Under the pieces are notes generated by a model that ran no database searches, was not told the origin of the DNA, and saw nothing but the letters and a program-made list of their open reading frames with translations. From the NCBI GenBank assembly GCA_012295275.1, contig CM022676.1, positions 10,633,586 to 10,663,585 on the forward strand: DNA of 30,000 nt, given 5' to 3'. Below, in pieces: positions 22,078 through 30,000 of this stretch (the stretch's first letter is position 1; each line of letters begins with the position of its first letter). The translations under genes and the position numbers were made by a program. Source of the stretch: Chrysomallon squamiferum. Its lineage: Eukaryota; Mollusca; Gastropoda; Neomphalida; Peltospiridae.

Positions 22078-22119
<42 letters not shown>

Positions 22120-22121
22120 TT
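22069..22121. repeat. (ATT)n microsatellite
   Basis: ATT triplets, nearly perfect. Confidence 0.96.
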
Positions 22122-22367
22122 AATAAGTAAATGGAGAAATGTCAGTAACTTCTAACTGGCTTTTTTAGTGATGTTTTACAACATGCACACATTTACACAC
22201 ACACACACACGTATACATACACACACACATGCATGCATGCATTATATATATTCACATAAGTATTATAAAACTATTTGGCTTACATTATGGTAATCACTTC
22301 ATAACATTCAACAGAGTGTGACTAAACAGTTTATAAATAAATATGATGTGTAAACAGGAAGAGTTAC

Positions 22368-22478
22368 CTGGTTTGACAGACTGCACGAACACTGGGTTGT
22401 CTCCACTGACTGTCAGTCCATAGCCCTTCTCGTCCTTCTGTATTATAACACACCTCTGTACCATGTTATACTTACTGC
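22368..22478 (-). CDS. ARHGEF11/12: Internal exon B of an ARHGEF11/12-like RhoGEF: N-terminal half of the PDZ domain
   Basis: This 111-base minus-strand exon has acceptor ttgtttacag|GC and donor CCAG|gtaact, and it enters and leaves in phase 1. It encodes 36 whole codons starting SKYNMVQRCVIIQK. PDZ landmarks in order are strand 1 (RCVIIQK), the carboxylate-binding loop and strand 2 (KGYGLTVSG, where YGLT is the GLGF-type motif), and strand 3 (DNPVFVQSVKP). The run VQRCVIIQKD followed by GLTVSGDNPVFVQSVK is the signature I recognise from human LARG (ARHGEF12) and PDZ-RhoGEF (ARHGEF11); it separates them from generic PDZ proteins. In these cytoplasmic exchange factors the PDZ domain recruits the protein to membrane-receptor tails such as plexin-B, while distal DH-PH domains activate RhoA. 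Assignment to one of the two paralogues is not meaningful, since invertebrates usually keep a single pre-duplication gene. Confidence 0.95.
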
Positions 22479-22514
22479 CTGTAAACAACAAATACATAAA
22501 TAAGTAAATAAGTA

Positions 22515-22720
22515 AACTAAAGCAATGTAAAGTAAAGTAACGTAACGTAACGTAAAGTAAGTAGATAGATATAGATAGATAAAGTAAATACATAAATAAA
22601 CGTATTAAAAATAAGTAAAATAATAAATAAATAAATAAATAAATAAAGCAATTTAAAGTAAAGTAAGTAGAGAGATGGACAGACAGACAGATAAATAAAG
22701 TAAATAACTAAATGTACATA
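22515..22720. repeat. GTAAA-rich sequence with a 126-bp direct duplication
   Basis: AAAGCAATGTAAAGTAAAGTAA at about 22519 and its one-mismatch copy at about 22645 are each followed by GTAGAKAGAT and ATAAAGTAAATA words. ATAAGTAA and AAAT slippage has altered the spacing. The first copy lies only about 40 bases upstream of exon B's acceptor. Confidence 0.8.
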
Positions 22721-22871
22721 TTAAATATAATTAAAAATAAAATGAATGAACATCTAAAATAAAATAAGAAAATAAAATAAAATAAAATAAAAGTTAAATT
22801 AAGTAAATATTTATAAATATCAGTAAATGAATATACATATATACTCATATAGATAGCCAGAGACCCTTAAA

Positions 22872-22914
<43 letters not shown>
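22872..22914. repeat. (CA)21 microsatellite
   Basis: Perfect CA run. Confidence 0.97.
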
Positions 22915-22918
<4 letters not shown>

Positions 22919-23448
22919 GAGGGAGACAAACAGAAAATGATGCATAAAAAACATTTCAGCACTTATGAGACAAATATAAACATCTACAGGTTTTCCAACA
23001 AGGGAGATAACTCATGGCAGACTGTAAGGATGGTCTAGCTATTCCTATTCTTTGTGTCATTTTCTCTACAAGAATTTTCATCTGCAACACTTTTTAAATT
23101 ATATTTTTTTATTTAATAACAATATATATAACAAGGATTATGATTCAGTCATTAAACACCCTGAGGGCGTGGCAGCTTTCAACGCCAGGCTCAGACCCCC
23201 CTGGGAAGAAGCATTCTAAAATAATGCCCTGCTGGGTATGTCTGTCTGTATGTACGTATGTGAGTGTGTGTGTTTATGTGTGTCGTTGCAAAACAAGTTT
23301 ATATATTTTAATTTTTTTTAAACTTCTTTCTTTCATTGCATAACCAGAAGGAAAAAAATTTCTGTTTATTTTATTTTTTAATTCCATTTTAATTTAATTT
23401 AATTTTTTTATTATTCTTTATTCTATTATTTTTTTTTTTAATTATTAC

Positions 23449-23530
23449 TGCTGCTGCTGCTGCTGCTACTGCTACTACTACTACTACTACTACTACACTA
23501 CTACTATTATCATTATTATTATTACTAATT
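23449..23530. repeat. CTG-CTA-ATT graded trinucleotide tract
   Basis: CTG triplets (about 23450-23467) pass into CTA triplets (to about 23507) and then ATT triplets. The minus strand reads CAG to TAG to AAT. Confidence 0.94.
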
Positions 23531-23629
23531 TTTAATAATAACATTCTAGCTGCTGATGCTCTGAAATAATTCTGACCATCAATATTTAAAATATTCATAA
23601 TACATTCTCTGATTCAGAACATGGGTGAA

Positions 23630-24960
23630 TGAACAATGTACTGAAATTATATTTATGAAAAAGAAATCAGTCCTCCATTTCAGTATGTGGCTAATACAAC
23701 CTTCTGCCCATCCCTTGGAACCACCAGAACTCACACATATAAAATGTTCTTTACCATTTCATTATATTCAGAAAAGGGTTGTGGGATGAAGCACACATTC
23801 ACATTACCCCTAGAACCATCGCAAATATTTAAGAAGTATTCATCATCTATCTTTATTTTCAGAAATGGAGGGGTGAACTCTACATACAAATTATATTTGA
23901 TCAAAAATCACTCAGCAAAGAGAATGGGATTATCCCATCTGAGACACACCCCTGAAAACACCCTACTACTACCCTACTATGGATGTATGAAACTGACTGT
24001 CCTCAAAAAGGGAACATGACACCAAAATTATGTTGTAATAAAAATATATATATATTTAAGCTATATAAATTTTAAAATAAAATGGGCTTGGACAACAGTC
24101 TTTGCCTGTCCTCAAAACCACCCAGAAACTGGACGATGTATGAAATATTCATCCTATCTCTTTGTATTCAGAAAAGTGAGCGAGCGAACATAACATTCAA
24201 AATAGGTTTTAATAAAAAGTCAGTTAGCAAAGTGTGACGATTTTTGACTTAGACCACCTTCAAGGAGCTACTCTGAACTTGAATAAAACTCTCAAATTAT
24301 TCTTTATGAAAAATTAATCTGTGTATAAACCAAGAGGAACAGGATTTACCATCCTCCCCTGAAATCACACTGAATTTAAACTTTCAAATTATATTTTATT
24401 AAAAATTAATTTCTATGTAAACCAAGAGGAATGGAATTTTTAAATCACCCTTGGAAACCACCCTTAATTGGATATGTGAAATGTATTGTATTTAATTAAA
24501 AACTACTATATATAAACTAAAAGGATTTTCTTACAATCCCCTAGAATCACCCTGAACTTGGACATGTGAAATTTAACTCTCTAATTATATTTTATTAAAA
24601 TTAATCTATATATAAACTAAGAGAGACAAGCCTGGAATCACTCAATCTATCTACTGGACTTATTTTATAAACAAAAAAAAAAAAATTCTGTAGATAACCT
24701 GAAATGAACAGTCATCTCTAACATTCACCAATCCTCTGAATATGTGAAATACGACTCCAAAATTACATTTTACATAAAAAAAAAAAAGTAATTCTGCACA
24801 TAACCCAGGACAAACAGAAATCTCTACCACCACCTTTTCCCCACCCACACCCACCTTTCCCCCAGATGACCCTGATCTCTCCACATGTGTGAAGCATTTA
24901 TCACATCTTTTTGTAAGCAGATTCCAGCAACTTTGACCCATGCCAAGAAGGATAAACAGA
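23630..24960. repeat. Large eroded tandem array, about 95-bp unit
   Basis: The best-preserved part (about 24250-24960) repeats TATAAACCAAGAG-type words ending at 24331, 24423, 24518 and 24618, with weaker copies near 24698 and 24805. They are joined to CACCCTGAACTTGGACATGTGAAAT-like phrases. Related phrases (ATTCATCATCTATCTTTATTTTCAGAAA near 23840 and ATTCATCCTATCTCTTTGTATTCAG near 24148) extend the array left to about 23630. ORFs at 23687-24019 and 24660-24941 fall inside it. Confidence 0.78.
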
Positions 24961-25119
24961 AAATAATAAAAAAAGAGCCTGATCCTGGTTAAATGAGGGT
25001 TTTATGTTCCCAGATCCCAGCAGTGAAAGAAAGGTCACAAAGAACTTGTGTTAGAAAATGCTTTGGTGGAGCTTTCTAAGATTGGTGTGTTTTATTACAA
25101 CTTTATTGTAATTCTTATT

Positions 25120-25600
25120 ATGATTTATTATTATTATTATTATTACAGAATAATTTTATATTTACTACTACTTCTACTACTGCTATTGCTATTATTATTA
25201 CATGCTTTATTACAGAATCCTTTTATGATTACTACTGTAACTACTACTACAATTATTATTATTATTATTATTATTATTATAATAGCATTTATTAACTATT
25301 GTTGGGTTATAATTATTGTTGTTGTTGATATTACTATTATTATTATAGTATTTATTTACTATTATGATAATGATTGCTATTGTTTTTATTATTGTTGTTA
25401 TTACATTATTACATTATTATTATTATTATTATTATTATTAAAACATTACAGCACAGCTTTATCAGGTTAAGTTTATTAGCAGTAACTAGTAATGAATTTT
25501 AATTTCTTCTTGCTTTTCTTGTACATTTTTATAATTAGTAGTAATAGTAGTAGCAGTAGTAGTAACAGTAGCAGCAGTAGTAACAGTAGCAGCAGCAACA
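25120..25600. repeat. ATT/ACT/AGT trinucleotide-rich region
   Basis: ATT runs near 25124-25145, 25248-25280 and 25415-25440, ACT triplets near 25160-25180 and 25232-25250, and AGT/AGC/AAC triplets at 25543-25597. It is triplet-rich almost throughout, which makes long hydrophobic artificial ORFs. Confidence 0.9.
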
Positions 25601-25779
25601 GTTTGTTTTATATGTGTTTATATGAAATATGTTTATTTATAATTGTAATTTTCTTGCATTTTATCTACTTATTCATTATTAATCCTGCATAAGCTTTACA
25701 GTATATATTTTCACTGTCAAAAACATTACTACCAAAAATCTCATATGATTATTTTATTTTCTTCTTTTTTTTAAATTTT

Positions 25780-25786
25780 TATTATA

Positions 25787-25821
<35 letters not shown>

Positions 25822-25880
25822 CATTTCATTTATTTATTTTTACCTTTTTAACTGTAATTTTGTTTTATTTATTTATTTAT
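25780..25880. repeat. (ATT)n and (TTTA)n tracts
   Basis: An ATT run at about 25783-25820 and a TTTA run at about 25865-25883. Confidence 0.9.
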
Positions 25881-26189
25881 TTAAACCTGCAGCACTATTT
25901 GTGTACACACTTGTTGTACACACAGGTATATTTTCACATTACATAACAAAAATATGCAATCTCGACCCTATTTCAGTAAAAAAAAAAACCTTCAGGGACA
26001 TAGTCAGGCTGCAAGCAATAAAAAATAAATCCATCAAGCTGACACTTTAAAAATACTTTTTAATATATAGGTGTTATTAATCTTCATAATTCATGACAGG
26101 TGAGTGATTATTAATAGTTTGTGACATGCAAAACCCAGACGCACTAGTGGGCATGAACAAAAGAGTTTACATTTATCTGCTTTTTATTT

Positions 26190-26730
26190 CAGTGTAGTGT
26201 AGGGGCTGTGTGTTTTGTATCACAGAGGTTATGTGTTTTATACCATTTTAGTATAGAGATTTTTTTTTTTTTTTTTGTATATAATTATAGTGTATTATAC
26301 TAGCTGTTTTATAGGTCTTTTTTTTTTGAAATCTAAAATATGTGTATTTTATTTCACATTAGTGAAGGGGCTATGTGTTTTGACCCCATAGAGGTTGTTT
26401 GTTAAATACCAGTTTAGTGTAGAGCTTTCTTGTCTTGTTTATAGTGCAATTATAGTGTACTAGCTTGTTTAGTTGTTTTGTGGGGGTTTTTAAAATCTAA
26501 AATGTGTGTATTTTATATCACTGTAGTACAGAGGTTGGGTGTTTTATATCACAGAGGTTGTGTGTTTTTCACCATTTTAGTGAGCAGTTTTCTTTTTTCA
26601 TATGATTATAGTTTGTAGTGGCCATTTTTTTTTCTGTTCTGTTTGTTATTTCTGGTGGGTTATTTTATATAACTGCAGTGAAGGGGCTCTCTGTTTTATA
26701 TCACAGAAGTTCTGTTTTATACAATTTTAA
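26190..26730. repeat. 164-bp-period tandem array
   Basis: AAATCTAAAATRTGTGTATTTTAT occurs at 26329 and 26493. ATAGAGGTT/ACAGAGGTT words with TGTGTGTTTTAT context occur near 26222, 26386 and 26550, again 164 bases apart. AGTGTAGAG and ATTATAGTGTA words recur in step. The array lies within the first ~700 bases of the intron following exon A. Confidence 0.88.
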
Positions 26731-26771
26731 TGCACAACTGCATATTTTATATCGTTACTCTATTTTAGGGC

Positions 26772-26772
<1 letters not shown>

Positions 26773-26819
<47 letters not shown>

Positions 26820-26834
26820 TAACAATAACAATAA
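26773..26834. repeat. (AAT)n-(AAC)n microsatellite close to exon A's donor
   Basis: AAT triplets pass into AACAAT units and end about 30 bases from exon A. Confidence 0.95.
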
Positions 26835-26865
26835 AAAAAAGAGAAGAAGTTTAATAGATGCTAAC

Positions 26866-26930
26866 CTTCAGGAGGGTCATCCCCCTTCTTGGATGAAGAT
26901 GCATCCTCCTTGGCACTTAGACTAGAGAGT
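26866..26930 (-). CDS. ARHGEF11/12: Internal exon A of an ARHGEF11/12-like RhoGEF: linker just before the PDZ domain
   Basis: This 65-base minus-strand exon has an acceptor reading ctctttgcag and a donor reading CCTGAAG|gttagc. It enters with one base completing a codon and leaves one base over. That base joins the next exon's GC to make a glycine codon. The open frame reads LSSLSAKEDASSSKKGDDPPE and then G. It is a serine- and lysine-rich, probably disordered linker. LARG and PDZ-RhoGEF carry a comparable Ser/Lys-rich stretch just before the PDZ domain. The call rests on splice consensus, matching phase, lack of stops and position; the linker itself would not identify the family. Oddly, the acceptor lies inside a repeat unit that recurs through 26.9-27.7 kb. 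The exon upstream of this one is not visible in the window. Confidence 0.74.
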
Positions 26931-27072
26931 CTGCAAAGAGAAGACAACTCATTAGTATTTGTATTATGTAAAAAGAAAAAGAAGAGCTTTCAAAGAGGAG
27001 GTAACTCACAAAAACATATGTCATAACAGAAATAAGAGATTTCAAGGAGGTGAAAACTCTTTAAAACATAAT

Positions 27073-27115
<43 letters not shown>

Positions 27116-27727
27116 GTAATAATCAATAATAATAATCACAATAACGATAATAGTAATAGTAATAGTAATAGTAATAGTAATAATAATAATAATAATAATA
27201 ATAGTAATACTACTACTACTACTACTACTACTAATAATAATAATAATAACAACAACAACAAAACAACATTGACTGGAATGTCTGAAAAGAGAAGTTAATT
27301 TTTGAGAGTGGAAAGAGGGAAAAGGGGAGTTAACTTGTTAGAATAGTTATTATTTGGAATACATAAAAAAGTTGGAGAGTTTCCAAAGAAAAGGTACTTC
27401 ATTAGTAAATTTACTGTTGAAAAATAAAAACAGCGTCTGCAAAGGAGGAGATAACTCATGAAAACACTAATTGCATGTAATACTTGAGCCTCCTGAGAAA
27501 ACATACTGAAATAGGACAGAAAATTAAAATAAATCTGTTTGTTTGGAAAATAAAAAAAATAATCATTATAACAATTAACATGAACAAACAAAAGTCTGCA
27601 AAGATACATAATTCACTGGGACGCTTATTACTGAGAGCAAAAAAGAACAGAGAATCTGTAAAGAGGAGATAACTCATAATTTATATTAGCTCAAATTGGA
27701 GAGGCACCAGGAAGCAAGTAATTCATT
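26931..27727. repeat. Eroded repeat array with units resembling CTGCAAAGAGGAGATAACTCA
   Basis: At least nine recognisable copies occur at 26931-26954, 26983-27009, 27036-27060, 27281-27302, 27303-27340, 27375-27405, 27434-27460, 27592-27620 and 27652-27678, with a weak one at 27699-27727. Spacing is irregular, partly because an AAT/ACT/AAC microsatellite (27070-27260) has grown inside the array. On the transcribed strand a unit reads GAGTTATCTCCTCTTTGCAG, a pyrimidine tract followed by CAG. The copy at 26931 is the functional acceptor of exon A. Confidence 0.75.
27070..27262. repeat. AAT/AGT/ACT/AAC compound trinucleotide tract
   Basis: An AAT run (27070-27115), AATAGT units (27150-27180), ACT triplets (27208-27232), then AAT and AAC triplets to 27262. 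It interrupts the acceptor-like repeat array. Confidence 0.95.
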
Positions 27728-28040
27728 ATTCTTTCTGTATTGCTGCTGAACTTTTTGTTCCAGAAAGAAAGGAATTTGAAATCATTTCAAGTGGGGTGCT
27801 TTTCCAGGTATGCGAAACTTAATACGTTAAACGAGAGTTCCAAACGAAGTTTGTGAATTGTAATTTTTGTAATACATCATTTTTTTTTTTTTCTGTTACT
27901 TTTTTCCGGCTGTTTAAAAGGATTTTTTTATTTATATTTTTTGTGTTAGATACAAAAAAAAAATTAAAAAAATGGATGTATTAGTATTATCCAGCAGCAT
28001 TCCTTAGGTAATCCTGTCTCATATTATTTACATTTTATTG

Positions 28041-28092
28041 TGTGGTTGTGTGTGTGTGTGTGTGTGTGCGTGTGCGTATGTATGTATGTGTT
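28041..28092. repeat. (GT)n then (TATG)n tract
   Basis: A GT run followed by GTATGTATGTATGTG. It provides the Cys/Val start of a longer open frame. Confidence 0.93.
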
Positions 28093-28852
28093 CACTGATT
28101 TCAAGAGAAAAAAAATATGGAAGAAAGAAACACATATTTACCTATCCATCATTCACACAATGACACATATAAAACAAACATACCTATTCAAACTAAAAAT
28201 ATTTTATACAGCTTATCTTATTCACATGGAGTTAATAAAACAAAGATTAAAATTTATGATGAAAACACTTGATGTAACTCGTTATCAAACTGTTATCAGA
28301 CAAATGTGTCATAATCTCAACATCAGTGACACGTCACACAAAACTTATCCATCGGGTTATATAACGTTGTATTTGCATCAGACAAAATTTATTAAATTTA
28401 TGAACTGAATGATATAGCAGGCAGCCCATCTCATCCAAGATGTCTGTGGTTCTAGTACCTCAGGTGGAAGTTAAAAAACATAATTTTGTCTTTTTTTGTT
28501 TCTGCAATTCGAAACTATCTGTATAACTACTACTACTAAAATCTATTTGGGTTTATGGTGCTTAATGATTTTGTATAAAATAATAATAATAAAAATAAAA
28601 TTTAATTTAATAATAAATAATATAATATAATAATTATAATATAATATAAATAATATGAAATAAATAAATAAATATAATAAAAAATTAAAAAATTAAAAAA
28701 ACTGATATTACATTGCAGAGATGGGCCTTATCTCAGTGTCTTAGTGAACATTGACCTAGGATTATGATAACTGATAGCCACACATTAACTAGTATACTGA
28801 GTACACCTTTAAACAAACCATTTCTTTCTTTCTTTCAGTTTTTGGTGTCATT

Positions 28853-28893
28853 CATCCATTTATCAGTCCATCCATCCATCCATCCATCCATCC
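28853..28893. repeat. (CATC)n tetranucleotide tract
   Basis: CCAT units after ATTTATCAGT; a short TTTC tract lies at about 28824-28836. Confidence 0.93.
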
Positions 28894-29029
28894 TGTAAAC
28901 TGGACAGTGATACAGTTTCATGATTATAAATATCGTTCAATATGTAACCATTAGGTAACCTCTATCATCTTTTGACAATTTTCTGTAATTGCTTTTCTTT
29001 TTCTTTCATTGTTTTTTTTCTCTTCTTTT

Positions 29030-29190
29030 ATTATTATTATTATTTATTTAATTTTTTTTGTTTTAATACATATATTCTCTGGATTATTTTCGGTAATTTT
29101 TCTATATTTTATTTTCATTTTTTTATTTTTTACTATTATTATTATTATTTTTCCTTCAACTTAATACATATATTCTCTGGACTATTTTCT
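29030..29190. repeat. Two-copy direct duplication, offset 98 bp
   Basis: TAATACATATATTCTCTGGA followed by YTATTTTCKGTAA occurs at 29064 and 29162. Each copy is preceded by an ATT microsatellite (about 29030 and 29132). Confidence 0.92.
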
Positions 29191-29487
29191 GTAAAACAAG
29201 ATGTTGTTGTTTTTTGCTTGATACATTAATGAAATAGACTGTAGACCTGTGATTTATAAACACACATTAAGTAAACCGACTGGACTGTGTAAGGTATACA
29301 TACATACATCAGTCCAGATGTTCCAAGGGAAGAAGATAAGAGATTAAATGAAGCCACCTAATGACCAGACACACAAATAATCCTTTTGTCTTTTTTTTTT
29401 CTTTCCTGTGATTGCTAAAACACCTGGCTTTTGTCAAACTGACATGTATACTTCTTGTACTGATATATATGTATGTAGGTGTGTAAG

Positions 29488-29489
<2 letters not shown>

Positions 29490-29532
<43 letters not shown>

Positions 29533-29545
29533 GTACGTACGTACA
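29490..29545. repeat. (TA)n then (CGTA)n tract
   Basis: A TA run (29490-29531) passes into three CGTA units, one of the few CpG-containing repeats here. Confidence 0.95.
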
Positions 29546-29605
29546 TGTGTGTCTGTGTTTTTGTAAAACTTTTCTTTCTTTTCCTTATTCTTTTGTTATT
29601 GTTTG

Positions 29606-29607
29606 GC

Positions 29608-29645
<38 letters not shown>

Positions 29646-29646
29646 G
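29606..29646. repeat. (ATT)n microsatellite
   Basis: Perfect ATT triplets. Confidence 0.96.
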
Positions 29647-30000
29647 CTGTTACCACTACTAATACTTTATTTTATTAATAACTTTTTAAATGTCAGTGTT
29701 TATTTATATATTTATTTTTTAATTTTAATTTTAATTATTTCAGTTTTTACCAGTCACCACCATTATTGCACAATCTGCATTATGTGAAACCATCCTAATA
29801 TAATTCATTTTCCATGTGCACAAATTATGAGCCCTGCTGAACAATATAGGCTACGTAGAATTTAAATTTGTGCACCCATGCATTAACAACTACTATGACA
29901 CCTCAAGAAAGTTTGATGCTGCATATTTAAATGTTCACATGATAAAGTGTTTTTTACTAAGTTCAGGCAATTTCAAATAAAATATTTTTTTTTTTAAAAA

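Larger units (their letters stand above)
22479..26865 (-). other. Intron between exons A and B
   Basis: 4387 bases. It contains a CA tract (22872-22914), a CTG/CTA/TTA tract (23449-23530), a large eroded tandem array (23630-24960), ATT-rich sequence (25120-25870) and a 164-bp-period array (26190-26730). ORFs in this interval fall within repeat arrays and are not supported as genes. Confidence 0.78.
26931..30000 (-). other. Intron upstream of exon A (partial)
   Basis: No upstream coding exon was recognised. The part next to the exon is an array of acceptor-like repeat units. The rest holds AAT, TA, CATC and ATT tracts, plus a moderately complex stretch at 28100-28480 and a 98-bp direct duplication near 29064-29180. 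Confidence 0.65.

Noticed and set aside
22294-22593. A 99-codon single-exon gene including the PDZ motif
   Set aside because: Only the central 37 residues are exon B. The stop-free stretches on either side are intron sequence beyond clear splice sites.
23687-24019. 110-codon plus-strand open frame
   Set aside because: Lies within the eroded tandem array and shares repeat phrases with its neighbours; no domain, and antisense to the host gene.
28040-28408. 122-codon plus-strand open frame
   Set aside because: Starts in a GT/TATG microsatellite and continues through AT-rich sequence rich in Ile, Lys, Thr and His. No recognisable domain or splice support. The part after 28100 is of normal complexity, so I keep only a slight doubt.

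Overview
The window looks like animal nuclear DNA: AT-rich, gene-poor, crowded with simple repeats, with GT-AG introns of 3 to more than 11 kb. I see no bacterial operon, phage, CRISPR array, rRNA or intact tRNA. The gene sequence is very close to its vertebrate counterpart. A dispersed motif of the form GGGAGATAACTC, which I recall as common in molluscan genomes, occurs repeatedly. I therefore infer a mollusc (cephalopod or gastropod), with low confidence at class level.

One protein-coding gene can be supported. It lies on the minus strand and is represented by four short internal exons at 26930-26866, 22478-22368, 19383-19334 and 11198-11141. All four have canonical splice sites and compatible phases (1, 1, 0, 1). 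Joined, they encode a polar serine/lysine linker followed by most of a class I PDZ domain of the ARHGEF11/ARHGEF12 type (PDZ-RhoGEF/LARG). These are Rho guanine-nucleotide exchange factors that couple Galpha12/13 and plexin-B to RhoA. The last PDZ strand and the RGS-like, DH and PH domains would lie beyond base 1. The N-terminal exon or exons would lie beyond base 30000.

Layout from high to low coordinates, which is the gene's own direction: 26931-30000 is an upstream intron with an eroded repeat array whose unit resembles the gene's own 3' splice site. 22479-26865 is an intron with a 164-bp-period array next to exon A and a roughly 95-bp-period array. 19384-22367 holds long AAT, CT and GA tracts and a possible mariner end. 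11199-19333 is a microsatellite-dense intron with a possible alternative first exon near 18.5-18.8 kb and an unexplained 84-codon ORF at 12.6 kb. 1-11140 is an intron with a clean 39-bp minisatellite, a 47-bp minisatellite carrying E-box palindromes, RFX-like X-boxes and a tRNA-like SINE fragment.

The most interesting signals are three. First, exon A's acceptor sits inside a local repeat whose other copies look like decoy acceptors. Second, direct duplications with about 95-110 bp offsets recur at sequence-unrelated loci. Third, the 39-bp minisatellite contains a higher-order 312-bp duplication. I found no convincing new protein system. Most other open reading frames are translations of simple repeats.
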